64,000 nt of DNA from CAVQMC01 sp963713505 (GTDB lineage: Bacteria > Bacteroidota > Ignavibacteria > Ignavibacteriales > Ignavibacteriaceae): NCBI GenBank assembly GCA_963713505.1, contig CAVQMC010000002.1:124001-188000 (forward strand). Reading direction: 5' to 3'. This document shows positions 46,221-56,077 of the stretch, piece after piece (within the stretch, counting starts at the first letter, position 1; each line of letters opens with the position of its first letter). The notes beneath the pieces were generated by a model. It was not told the origin of the DNA. It saw only the letters and a program-made list of their open reading frames with translations, and did not search any database. A program made the position numbers and the translations under genes.

Positions 46221-47381
46221 ATGATTTCAAAAAAGAAAATTTTAATAGTATTTGGTACAAGACCCGAAGCAATTAAGCTTGTTCCATTAATTAAGTTAAT
46301 TAAACAAGATAAAAACTATAAAAGTATTATTTGTTCAACCGGTCAGCATAAAGAAATGCTTGAACAGGTTTTAAATATATTTAAAATCAAAATTGATTAT
46401 AATTTGAAATTGATGAAAAAGAATCAAGATTTGTTTGAATTAACAGCATCGTCAATGTTAAAAATGAAAGATGTTTCAAAGAAATTTAAACCTGATCTGG
46501 TAGTAGTACAAGGAGATACTACCAGTGCTTTTGTTATGTCTCTGGCTGCTTTCTATAATAAAATAAAAATTGCTCATGTTGAAGCAGGTTTGAGAAGTAA
46601 AAAAAAATATAGCCCTTTTCCTGAAGAATTAAATAGAAAATTTATTTCATTGATAGCTGATCTTCATTTTGCTCCAACAAAGTTGGCCGAACAAAATTTA
46701 TTAAGAGAGGGAATTGAAAAGGAAAAAATATATTTAACGGGCAATACTGTAATTGATACTGTAAATCTGATGAATGAAAAATTTACCAATCCCGCATTCC
46801 AATTAAAAATTGAAAAGAAATTACCTTCTGAAGTGATAAACATGATTAAAGCAAAGAAAAATTTCATCCTGGTCACAATGCATAGAAGAGAGAAATTTGG
46901 GGAAGATATGATAAGAATATTAGAAACATTTAAAGACCTAGCTGACAAATATCCTAATTTATCCTTTGTATATCCTGTACATTTAAATCCTAATGTGAAG
47001 ATTCCGGTTAATAAGTACTTAGGTAATTTAAAAAATTTTATTTTAGTTGAGCCTTTAGATTATGCGAATTTTGTATATGTAATGAAACACTGCAGATTTA
47101 TAATGACTGATTCAGGTGGAATACAAGAAGAGGCTTATGTCTTTGCCAAGCCGATTATGGTCTTAAGAGATGTAACTGAAAGAATGGAAGCTGTAAATAG
47201 TGGTTATGCTTTTTTAACCGGTATTCAAAAAGAAGTAATTCTGGAAATATTTGAAGATGTAAATGAGAAAATTTCTGATGATTTTAATTTTTTCTTAAAT
47301 AACAATCCATTCGGGGATGGCCGCGCTTCTGAAAAGATTTTGAAAATAATAGCAAATGATTCTTGCTCAAGTAAAACTTGA
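46221..47381 (+). CDS. wecB: UDP-N-acetylglucosamine 2-epimerase
   Basis: A 386-residue non-hydrolysing epimerase that makes UDP-ManNAc for surface glycans. It shows IVFGTRPEAIKLVPLI, STGQHKEMLEQVL, VVVQGDTTSAFVMSLAAFY, IAHVEAGLRSKKKYSPFPEELNRKF, NTVIDTV, TMHRREKFGEDM, VYPVHLNPNV and MTDSGGIQEEA, the standard motifs in order. The frame is intact. Its product suggests ManNAc or a derivative in the polysaccharide made here. Confidence 0.95.
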   Translation: MISKKKILIVFGTRPEAIKLVPLIKLIKQDKNYKSIICSTGQHKEMLEQVLNIFKIKIDYNLKLMKKNQDLFELTASSMLKMKDVSKKFKPDLVVVQGDTTSAFVMSLAAFYNKIKIAHVEAGLRSKKKYSPFPEELNRKFISLIADLHFAPTKLAEQNLLREGIEKEKIYLTGNTVIDTVNLMNEKFTNPAFQLKIEKKLPSEVINMIKAKKNFILVTMHRREKFGEDMIRILETFKDLADKYPNLSFVYPVHLNPNVKIPVNKYLGNLKNFILVEPLDYANFVYVMKHCRFIMTDSGGIQEEAYVFAKPIMVLRDVTERMEAVNSGYAFLTGIQKEVILEIFEDVNEKISDDFNFFLNNNPFGDGRASEKILKIIANDSCSSKT

Positions 47382-47409
47382 GACTTTTAAATAATTTTAA
47401 CTTTTATAC

Positions 47410-48642
47410 ATGGTAAACAAAAAACTACTGATAATTACGCAATATTATCCCCCAGAAATTGGTGGCGGTTCTCAAAGAAGTGCTGGATTTGCTGAAGAAC
47501 TTTCAGACCTCGGAGTTGATATAACTGTTTTGACTCCCTTCCCCAGCTATTTAATGGTAAAAAACAATAAAAATTCTAAATTTAAATTATTCGAAGTAAG
47601 CAAAGTTAATAATATAAATATTTGCCGGACATTAGTTTATGCTTCTGATAGAGGAAATGCAATAAAGCGAATGTTTTACTATCTTTCATTTACTCTGTCC
47701 TCGTTAATATTCGTAATTTTTAAAATTAAAAAAATTGATTATGTATTAACTATATCTCCGCCTTTATTTACCGGTATTGTGGGTGTTATAGTTAAAAAAT
47801 TTAAATCTGCAAAGTTAATTTTTGATATAGGTGATCTATGGCCTGAATCAATAATTCTACTTGGTTATTTACGCAACAAGCTGGTAATTAAATTAGCAAC
47901 GGGCTTGGAAAAGTATATTTATAAACAAAGTGATTTAATAAATGTAACAACTTATCAAACTCTAATAAAGTTGAAACAACAATATGATTTTATAAAAAAT
48001 ATACTTCTCGTACCAAACTTTGTAGAAGAATCCAAATTTTTAAAAAGATCTCAGTCAAATGAAATACTGACGAAATATAAATTAAAAAACAAATTGATTT
48101 TGGGATATGCAGGTAACATCGGAATTTGTCAGGGAATTGAAATTATAACTCAAGCTGCAAAAAGAACGCGGGATTTGAGCAATGTTGTTTACGTTATAAT
48201 CGGTGACGGAGTTGAGAAAAATCTAGTGAGTGATTCTATAAAAAAGAATAATTTAAATAATGTATTGCTTTTGCCTCCTGTTCCTCGAGAAGAAATTAAT
48301 GACTATATTTCTGTTTTTGATGCGGTAATAATTCCTTTAGTAAAAAATGAAATTTTTGAAATAACAATTCCTTCTAAGCTTTATGAAGCAATGGCCTCTG
48401 AAAAAATGGTACTAATTTGCGTAGATGGAGAAGCAAGAAAAATTGTTGAAGAAGCAAACTGCGGTATTTATATTGAGCCTGAAAACTCCCAAATGTTGGC
48501 TGAGAAAATTAGGTATCTAAATGAAAATAGATCACTAATTTCTGATTTGGGAAAAAACGGTAAAGAAACTGCTAGAAATAAATATAGCAGAACTAAAATT
48601 GTTAAAGACTTTTATAACCAACTAAATCTAAAAGAATTTTAA
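47410..48642 (+). CDS. Glycosyltransferase, WbuB-like GT4
   Basis: A 410-residue GT-B enzyme with ITQYYPPEIGGGSQRSAGFAEELSDLGVDITVLTPFP at the start, IKKIDYVLTISPPLFTG, LIFDIGDLWPESIILLG (WbuB-type block), LGYAGNIGICQGIEI, VIIPLVKNEIFEITIPSKLYEAMASEK. The family often transfers GlcNAc, FucNAc or similar. Frame intact. About 200 bases of gene-free AT-rich DNA follow. Confidence 0.87.
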   Translation: MVNKKLLIITQYYPPEIGGGSQRSAGFAEELSDLGVDITVLTPFPSYLMVKNNKNSKFKLFEVSKVNNINICRTLVYASDRGNAIKRMFYYLSFTLSSLIFVIFKIKKIDYVLTISPPLFTGIVGVIVKKFKSAKLIFDIGDLWPESIILLGYLRNKLVIKLATGLEKYIYKQSDLINVTTYQTLIKLKQQYDFIKNILLVPNFVEESKFLKRSQSNEILTKYKLKNKLILGYAGNIGICQGIEIITQAAKRTRDLSNVVYVIIGDGVEKNLVSDSIKKNNLNNVLLLPPVPREEINDYISVFDAVIIPLVKNEIFEITIPSKLYEAMASEKMVLICVDGEARKIVEEANCGIYIEPENSQMLAEKIRYLNENRSLISDLGKNGKETARNKYSRTKIVKDFYNQLNLKEF

Positions 48643-48840
48643 TTTTTTTTACAGAACCGACTGTGTGATTTTTACCATTTAATCTTCTTTGAAAAAACGC
48701 TTAACACTCTTTTCTGCATTATTTAATAATAGATTATATAATATTAGACAATTTTTTGAATATTTTTTCCCCGTTTATCTATAATAACTTTTAATTATAT
48801 TTAATTTTATCATTTTTGCTAATTCAAAATAATTAATTTA

Positions 48841-49691
48841 ATGAAGAATGTTTTTAGCGTCGACCTGGAAGATTGGTTTTGCGCTTATAATCTAAATATT
48901 AATATTAAAGATTGGAATAAACAGGAACTTAGAGTAGTTCAGAATACAAAGAAAATTTTAAGCTTACTTTCGAAATTTAATGTTAAAGCAACATTTTTTG
49001 TACTTGGCTGGATTGCCGAACAGGTTCCGGATTTGATTAAAGAAGTTGAATCGCAAGGTCATGAAATTGCAACTCATGGATATTCCCATACTTTACTTAC
49101 TCAAATGACACCTGATGATTTTAATGAAGATTTATCAAAGGCCATGGGAATTATGAATTCCATCGTAGATAATAAAATATTGGGATTCCGGGCTCCATCT
49201 TTTACTATTACCAAAAAAACATTGTGGGCTCTGCCAATATTAAAGGAACACGGAATTATTTATGATTCGTCTGTTTATCCAATCGGTTTCCATCCGGATT
49301 ATGGAATTCCTGAAGCGGATTTAAAAATCCATAAATTTAATGATATTTTAGAAGCACCGTTAAGTGTTGCTGAAATCTTCGGTAAAAGAATTCCATGCAG
49401 CGGAGGAGCATATTTTAGAATTTTTCCTTATGCAGATAACTAAAAAATTAATTAAAATCATGCAACAATCAAGGTCGTCCGGTTATTTTCTATGTTCATC
49501 CCTGGGAACTCGATCCGGATCAACCTAAGAAAGAAATGTCGTTTTCTAAAAAACTTAGGCATTATTCTAATCTTGGCAGAACAGAAAAAAGATTGGAAAA
49601 ATTACTAACACAATTTCAGATTTCATACATTAAAGGAGGCTTTGAAATTTATGAACCAGGAACTCGTCAAGCAGAAGAATTACTGGGATAA
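48841..49691 (+). CDS. Polysaccharide deacetylase (NodB type, DUF3473-like), two frameshifts
   Basis: The NodB domain is clear: FSVDLEDWF with the catalytic DxED-like start, KATFFVLGWIAEQVP, EIATHGYSHTLLTQM with the metal His residues, and ILGFRAPSFTI. After shifts at about 49433-49438 and 49467-49474 the frame reads FPYAITKKL and then GRPVIFYVHPWELDPDQPK, the typical DUF3473 end, stopping at 49691. This overlaps the methyltransferase start by 41 bases. It probably removes acetyl groups from a glycan intermediate. Confidence 0.83.
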
Positions 49692-50307
49692 AGAAGTTCA
49701 AACATTTGATTCCATATATACACACGGCAAAAGCGGTTTTTCCAACTGGCTTGACAAAAAGTTTAGATGGGATATGTATGCCAGATTTAAATACACTATT
49801 GAAAACAGCAAACCAATTGAAGGAAAAACATTCCTTGATGTTGGCTGCGGTACAGGTATATATTCAATAGAATTTGCTAAACAAGGCGCTTCACTAGTTA
49901 CCGGAATTGATATTGCAGAAAATATGATTGACGTTTGTAAAGATCGTGCGGAAAAAGAAAAGATGACTGACCGCTGTAATTTCAAAGTTGGCGATTTGCT
50001 GGAGTTTAAAACCAGCCAAAAATTTAATGTTGTGATTGGAATTGGATTATATGATTATATTAGTGAACCATTGGAAGTGCTGAAAAAAATGTGTGAAGTA
50101 TCTAACGATCGAGTAATTGCTAGTTTTCCCCGTGCGTCCACCTGGCGGGCTTTTGTTAGAAAAATAAGATTAAAACTTAAAGGTTGTCCTGTATACTTTT
50201 ATTCTGAAAAACAACTTGATAAACTTATTAAAGATTCCGGATTCGCAAAATATGATGTTGAAATTTTGGGGCAGTTATTTTGCGTTACTGCATATGTTAA
50301 GGATTAA
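49651..50307 (+). CDS. SAM-dependent class I methyltransferase
   Basis: About 218 residues. SAM-binding motif FLDVGCGTGIYSIEF, motif II VTGIDIAENMIDVCKDRA, post-I CNFKVGDLLEF, and motif near FNVVIGIGLYDYI. The ATG at 49651 is chosen over an upstream TTG because AAAGGAGG lies at suitable distance. It may methylate a sugar of the polysaccharide or another small molecule; the target is unknown. Confidence 0.82.
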   Translation: MNQELVKQKNYWDKEVQTFDSIYTHGKSGFSNWLDKKFRWDMYARFKYTIENSKPIEGKTFLDVGCGTGIYSIEFAKQGASLVTGIDIAENMIDVCKDRAEKEKMTDRCNFKVGDLLEFKTSQKFNVVIGIGLYDYISEPLEVLKKMCEVSNDRVIASFPRASTWRAFVRKIRLKLKGCPVYFYSEKQLDKLIKDSGFAKYDVEILGQLFCVTAYVKD

Positions 50308-50377
50308 TTTTTAATTCCTGTTAATATTCATTTATCAAATTAAAGCTGTAAAAAACTTTGTACTTGCAAGTTAAATA

Positions 50378-51785
50378 ATGAATAAAATAACCGAAAAAAT
50401 ATTAATCCTTTCTGTTGATTTTATAACTATTAATTTAGCATGGATAATATATTTTATAGTTAGAGTTCAAACCGGCTGGTTCCGGCTAATAATTATGCCG
50501 GATTTTCTCATTCCAATGCTTGTTGTTTATTTTTATTGGCTTGTTATTTTTACTTTTGTCGGAATGTATCGTACCTGGTTTGCCGCTTCCCGGTTTGATG
50601 AAATTTCTACTTTATTTAAGGCAAGTTTTGTAGGAATCTTTTTACTATTCTTTATAATCTTTATTGATGATTACCTTCATGGAGTATCTTCTAATTCAAG
50701 AATTCTTGTATTTATTTATTGGGGTTTGTTTTTGGTGCTTGTAGGAAGTGGAAGAATATTTGTCAGAAGTTTTCAGCGAAATCTTTTAATTAAAGGAATA
50801 GGAAGAAGAAATGCTTTGATTATAGGATTTAATCCAAAAGCTTTTGAAGTATTTCAATGAAATTACAAGTCATAGAGCCTTGGGCTTGATGTTCATGGGT
50901 TTTATTTCGGTTAATGAAAATAATCTTGGGAAAATATTACAAAGATTTTAATGTAATTGATTCAATAAAAAATCTGCCTGGATGTAATTGATCAAAAAAA
51001 TGCTAAGGAAATTATTATTGCTCTAGAAAAAGAGGACAGGATTTACTTGTAGAAATAATAGCAAGCTGTGAAAATAAAAATGTGGGATTAAAAATAGTTC
51101 CTGATCTTTATGAAATTTTAAGCGGACAAGCTAAAACAATGCAGATTTACGGAATTCCGCTTATCGATATAATGCCGCAGTTAATGCCGGAATGGGAAAA
51201 GAGAATTAAAAAGATTACTTGATGTTTTTGTTTCTCTTTTATGTTGATTATTACTCTGCCTGTAACAATTATTAGTTGCAATACTAATAAAATTAGATAG
51301 CAAAGGTCCTGTATTTTTCACACAAAAAAGATGTGGAGTAAAGGGAGAAATTTTCTCTATGATAAAATTCCGATCTATGAACAAAGATGCTGAAAAACAA
51401 ACAGGTCCCATCTGGTCTCAGAAAGATGATCCAAGAATTACCAGAATTGGCAGAATTATAAGAAAAGTACGTTTAGATGAAATACCGCAAATGATTAATG
51501 TTCTAAAGGGTGAAATGAGCATTGTTGGGCCTCGGCCGGAAAGACCTTTTTTTGTTGAAAAATTATCTAAAGAAATACCCTACTATAAAAGGAGATTAAA
51601 AGTTCGTCCGGGCATAACAGGCTGGGCCCAGGTAAAACATAAATATGATGAAAGCGTAGAAGATGTAAAAATTAAACTTCGTTATGATCTTTTTTATATT
51701 GAGAATATGTCTTTGAGAATGGATTTTAAAATTATTTTTCAGAACCATTTTTGTTGTCCTTTTCGGAAAAGGACATTATAATTAA
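50378..51785 (+). CDS. Polyisoprenyl-phosphate sugar-1-phosphate transferase (WbaP/PglC type), several frameshifts
   Basis: The first frame (50378-50860) has N-terminal membrane helices (LILSVDFITINLAWIIYFIV; MLVVYFYWLVIFTFVGMYR), then a Rossmann-like region. After several shifts comes the catalytic block: DSKGPVFFTQKRCG, MIKFRSMNKDAEK, DDPRITRIGRIIRKVRLDEIPQMINVLKGEMSIVGPRPE and VRPGITGWAQV. A last one-base shift at about 51739 restores the tail TIFVVLFGKGHYN with a stop at 51783-51785. The enzyme starts repeat-unit synthesis on undecaprenyl phosphate. Length would be about 465 residues. Confidence 0.83.
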
Positions 51786-51823
51786 TCTATCATTTTAATA
51801 ATTTTTTATATAAATATTATTGA

Positions 51824-52546
51824 ATGCCTGAAAAATCACTTATAATAATTCCAACCTATAATGAACTGGATAATGTTAAAAAATTAATTCCGGATTTAAA
51901 TAAAAGATATTCAGATGTAGATATATTAATCGTTGACGATAATTCTCCAGATGGTACTGGAAATTTTGTCGAGGAAGAATCCAAACAAAATCCAAAACTT
52001 CATTTAATAAGAAGAGAAAGGAAAACTAGGGTCTTGGAACAGCATATCTTGAAGGATTTAAATACGCATTAAAAAATGGTTATGATTATATCTTTGAAAT
52101 GGATGCAGATTATTCTCATGATCCTAAAGAAATTAAAAACTTTTTGAAATGCAATGAAGAATTATGACTTGGTTCTGGGAAGCAGATATTTACACGGAGT
52201 GAATGTTATTAATTGGCCAATGAGAAGATTATTGTTAAGCTATTTTGCAAATGGTTATACTAGAGTAGTGACCGGACTGCCAATTAAAGATGCAACCGGC
52301 GGATTTAAGTGTTTTAAAAGAGAAGTACTGGAAGCAATTGATTTTTCAAAAGTGAAATCAAACGGATATGCATTCCAAATAGAAATGACATTTAAAGCAT
52401 GGAAAAAAGGTTTTAAGATTGGCGAAATTTCAATAATATTTGTTGATCGTGTTAAAGGTAATTCTAAAATGTCAAGAAAAATTGTACGCGAAGCTGTTTT
52501 AATGGTTTGGAAATTAAGGCTGAAAAGCATATTCGGGCTATTATAA
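51824..52546 (+). CDS. Dolichol-phosphate-mannosyltransferase-like GT2, two frameshifts
   Basis: The first frame has SLIIIPTYNELDNVKKLIPDLN and ILIVDDNSPDGTGNFVEE; after a shift at about 52027-52037 the next reads GLGTAYLEGFKYAL and FEMDADYSHDPKEI (the DAD metal site). After a second shift at about 52148-52152 comes YDLVLGSRYLHGVNVINWP, ATGGFKCFKREVLEAI, and a C-terminal end without extra membrane helices. The family links a hexose to polyprenyl phosphate. About 240 residues. Confidence 0.85.
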
Positions 52547-52558
52547 TAAGGTAATAAA

Positions 52559-53374
52559 TTGGACCTATCTATAATAATTGTTAATTATAATGTTAAAGAA
52601 TTTCTTCAAAATTTAGTTCAGTCCATTTATAAAGCTGTTGCAAATCTTTCCTACGAAATAATAATTGTCGATAATTGTTCGGAAGACGGAAGTGTAGAGT
52701 TTATTAAAAGTAAATTCCCGGAAGTTACTTTAATTGCAAATAAAGAAAATCTTGGATTTAGTAAAGCAAACAATATAGGATTAAAAAAATCTAAAGGAGA
52801 TTATCTTTTATTATTAAATCCGGATACAGTAGTTGGAGAAGATACTCTTGTAAGAATGATTAATTTCCTAAAAGAAAGTAAAGAAGTTGGATTGGCTAGT
52901 TGTAAAATTTTAAATCCGGATGGGACATTTCAATTGGCTGCAGAAGAAGTTTTCCGGGGCCATGGACTTCATTTTGTAAAGTAACTGGATTAAGTTCATT
53001 ATTTCCTAATAGTAGATTATTTGCACGTTATAATCTTACATATTTAGATGAAAACGAAACTTATGAAGTTGATGCAATTTCCGGTTCTTTTATGATGTTT
53101 ACCAAGAGAAGTATACGAAAAAATCGGCGGACTGGATGAACAATTTTTTATGTATGGTGAAGATCTGGATTTTTGTTACCGGGTTCAAAAAGCCGGTTAT
53201 AAAGTTTTTTATGTTCATGATGCACAAATAATTCATTATAAAGGCGAAAGTACAAAAAGAAGCAGCCTTGATGAAACTAAGATATTTTATAACGCAATGC
53301 ATTTGTTTGTTAAAAAACATTTGTCAAGTTCTTTTTTGGTTGAAATTAATTTTAAGGATCGCAATGGATTTTAG
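52559..53374 (+). CDS. Glycosyltransferase family 2, rhamnosyltransferase-like, two frameshifts
   Basis: LSIIIVNYNVKEFLQNLVQSI, IIVDNCSEDGSVEFI, NLGFSKANN and LLLNPDTVVGEDTLV are in the first frame. At about 52935 one missing A hides AARRSFPGPWTSF, the family block; with it the frame continues. At about 53102 an extra base breaks FMMFTREVYEKIGGLDEQFFMYGEDLDFCYR, another family block. The corrected product has about 272 residues. Start TTG at 52559. It overlaps the next gene by 11 bases. Confidence 0.83.
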
Positions 53375-54538
53375 AAAATTTTTTGCTTTTTTAGGCAAAA
53401 GAAAATTGGTCGTAATTTCAATTATACTTGATTTTATATTTTTTGATATATCACTTTTTTGCAGCAGAATATCTTTATTCAATATTAAGGAAATGGTATG
53501 GATTTCCCGACGAATATTTAATTTATGTTTATATATGTTCCCGCTTTACTTCATATTATTGCGGTTTCTTTAGTAGGTGTTTATAAAAGGGATTCACTTT
53601 CAGTTTTAAAAAATTTCTTAGGTATATTTTTAGCTTTCTTCTTACTATCCTCTTTTACTTACTTCTTTAAACAATTTGCTTACAGCAGAGCTGTTGTAAT
53701 TATAACTTATATCTTTTTGTTTTTTACATTAACTGCATGGAGAGTATTTTTCAAATTATTCTTCAAAATTGGTATAAAAGGTTCCGGGCCTTCAAATAGA
53801 CACACTCTTGTAGTTGGTATTAATAATTCTGCTGTTCAAATAGCAAATAAATTAAAATCTAAACAATCTGATTTGTTTTCTATTGTCGGTTTAATTGGTC
53901 TATCCCAAAGAGATATAGGACAAAATATTGATGGATTTAATGTTGTAGGAAGTGTTGAAAATATTTATAAAATTATAAAAGAAAATAAAATTACCGATGT
54001 TATTTTTTCATCAAATGAATTATCCTATAGCCAGATGATGTCGGTTGTTTCTACATGTCAGGATGAAAATGTCGAATTTAAACTTGTCGGAAATAATCTG
54101 GATTTTTTGGTGGGAAAAACTTCAGTTTCCATTTTAGATGATTTACCGCTTTTTAATATAAAATATCATATTTCCGATCCGTTTTTTAAATTTGTTAAGA
54201 ATATGTTTGATTATACACTTGCCGCCTTTGTTTTGTTTTTTATTTATCCTTTCATATATTTATCAAATAAACTAAAAAAGAAAACAACTGATTTTACTAA
54301 TTTTATATTAAAAGTTCCCGGCATTTTTAACAAAGGCTACAGCTTTGTTGGACCGAAAGAAAAAAGACCTGAAGATAAACTTGATTTAGGTAAACAAGGA
54401 TTAACTGGACTTTGGTATATTGAAAGCAGCAATAATGTCGATTTTGAAAACCTTGATATATATTATGCTAAAAATCAAAACATTTGGTTTGATTTGGAAA
54501 TCCTTGGAAAATCATTGTTAAAAATGTGGAATAAATAA
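53364..54538 (+). CDS. Sugar-phosphate transferase homologue lacking its catalytic block, one frameshift
   Basis: Up to about residue 120 the protein has 4-5 membrane helices, then a CoA-binding-like Rossmann domain (HTLVVGINNSAVQIANKL; KITDVIFSSNELSYSQMM). A C-terminal part follows with one helix (VKNMFDYTLAAFVLFFIYPFIYL), a short link, YSFVGPKEKRPEDK, QGLTGLWYIESSNN and NIWFDLEILGKSLLKM. Compared with usual PHPT enzymes, the block with KFRSM and DE(L/I)PQ is absent and only ~20 residues stand in its place, in an open frame. So it is probably not catalytic in the normal way. A one-base T-run error (53455-53460) splits the N-terminal region. Confidence 0.78.
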
Positions 54539-54546
54539 TTACTAAT

Positions 54547-55497
54547 ATGGCAAAGACAATTTTAGATTTCGAAAAACCAATTTATGAGTTAGAGGCTAAG
54601 TTGGATGAAATGAGAAAACTTTCGGATGATTTGGATATCGGAAGTGAAATAGAAAAAATAGAGGACAAAGTTAAGCAGCTTAAAGAAAGTGTTTATAAAG
54701 ATCTTACTAGGTGGCAGAGAGTTCAGCTTGCCAGACATCCCGACCGGCCTTATACTTTAGATTATATTTATGCAATGACAGATGAGTTTGTTGAATTGCA
54801 TGGAGATAGAAATTACAAAGATGATAAAGCAATTGTAGGCGGAATTGCTAGAATTGATGATTACAAAGTTATGATTATCGGACACCAAAAAGGAAGAGAT
54901 ACAAAATCAAATCTTTACAGAAATTTTGGAATGCCGAATCCCGAAGGTTATAGAAAAGCTTTAAGATTAATGAAGCTTGCAGAGAAATTTAATAAACCTA
55001 TTATAACCATGATCGATACTCCCGGAGCTTTTCCGGGATTGGAAGCCGAGGAACGCGGACAGGCAGAAGCAATTGCAAAAAATCTTTTTGAAATGAGCCG
55101 ATTAAAAGTTCCTATTATTGTTGTAATTATTGGAGAAGGTGCAAGCGGCGGTGCTTTGGGAATTGGTGTCGGCGATAGAATTTTAATGATGGAAAACTGC
55201 TGGTATTCTGTTATAAGTCCTGAATCTTGCTCAAGCATTTTGTGGAGAAGCTGGGATTATAAAGAACAAGCCGCAGAAGCATTAAAACTTACTGCACCGG
55301 ATTTATTGGAGCAAAAATTAATCGATAGAATAATTCCTGAACCGATGGGCGGTGCTCATAAAGATCATCAGGAAGCTGCTAAAACATTAAAAGAAATTTT
55401 AAAAGAAGAACTTGCACAGCTTATCAAAATAAAACCGGAAAAGTTGATTGAAACCCGGTTGGAAAAATTCGGTAAAATGGGAGATTTTGTTGAGTAA
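54547..55497 (+). CDS. accA: Acetyl-CoA carboxylase carboxyltransferase subunit alpha
   Basis: A 316-residue intact protein: N-terminal coiled coil (EAKLDEMRKLSDDLDIGSEIEKIEDK), RWQRVQLARHPDRPYTLDYI, the block MIGHQKGRDTKSNLYRNFGM, then ITMIDTPGAFPGLEAEERGQAEAIA and IGEGASGGALGIGVGD. AccA/AccD transfer the carboxyl group to acetyl-CoA in fatty acid synthesis. It follows the polysaccharide locus by 8 bases and is closed by a terminator. Confidence 0.96.
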   Translation: MAKTILDFEKPIYELEAKLDEMRKLSDDLDIGSEIEKIEDKVKQLKESVYKDLTRWQRVQLARHPDRPYTLDYIYAMTDEFVELHGDRNYKDDKAIVGGIARIDDYKVMIIGHQKGRDTKSNLYRNFGMPNPEGYRKALRLMKLAEKFNKPIITMIDTPGAFPGLEAEERGQAEAIAKNLFEMSRLKVPIIVVIIGEGASGGALGIGVGDRILMMENCWYSVISPESCSSILWRSWDYKEQAAEALKLTAPDLLEQKLIDRIIPEPMGGAHKDHQEAAKTLKEILKEELAQLIKIKPEKLIETRLEKFGKMGDFVE

Positions 55498-55520
55498 AGT
55501 TCAATTAAAACTTTTTCTTA

Positions 55521-55545
55521 AATCCCGAGTTATTCGGGATTTTTA
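55521..55545 (+). terminator. Rho-independent terminator after accA
   Basis: ATCCCGA pairs with TCGGGAT (7 bp) around a short GTTAT loop, followed by a T-run, 24 bases after the accA stop. Confidence 0.9.
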
Positions 55546-55654
55546 ATTTTAAACAAAATTTAAATTAAAATTTAAAATGAAAGTTATTTAAATTGTTCTA
55601 TAATTAACCTTCCTTTTTAATAAATTTGTATTCAATAAATAATCAAAAATAAAA

Positions 55655-56077
55655 ATGCTTAAACACAAAACAGAAGTTAGAGTTCGATACGCAGATACCG
55701 ACCAAATGCAATATGTTTATAACGGTAAATACTTTGAATATTTTGAAGTTGGCAGATCGGAAATGATGCGCGATCTAAATCTTACTTATAAAGTTATTGA
55801 AGAGCACGGATATTTTATGCCCGTAACAGAGGCTTTCATGAAATTTAAAAATCCCGCTTTTTATGATGAACTTCTTGAAGTTGAAACCACAGTTGAAAAA
55901 CTGCCTGAATTAAAAGTTCATCTTAATCATGTTATAAGAAGCATTGAAAGAAATGTAATTATTGTGGAAGGTTACATAGAATTGGTTTTCTTAAAAGCAG
56001 AAAACAAAAAATTAACAAGACCTCCTGATTTTTTTATAAACTCTATTAAAGAATATTTTGTGAAAGAAAATGTTTGA
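55655..56077 (+). CDS. YbgC/4HBT-family acyl-CoA thioesterase
   Basis: A 140-residue hot-dog-fold protein. VRYADTDQMQYVYNGKYFEYFEVGRSEMMRDL is the 4HBT signature, with the catalytic Asp in ADTDQ. YbgC-type enzymes cleave short- or medium-chain acyl-CoA and associate with the Tol-Pal system in some bacteria; there are no tol genes here. The stop overlaps the nadC start by 8 bases. Confidence 0.87.
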   Translation: MLKHKTEVRVRYADTDQMQYVYNGKYFEYFEVGRSEMMRDLNLTYKVIEEHGYFMPVTEAFMKFKNPAFYDELLEVETTVEKLPELKVHLNHVIRSIERNVIIVEGYIELVFLKAENKKLTRPPDFFINSIKEYFVKENV

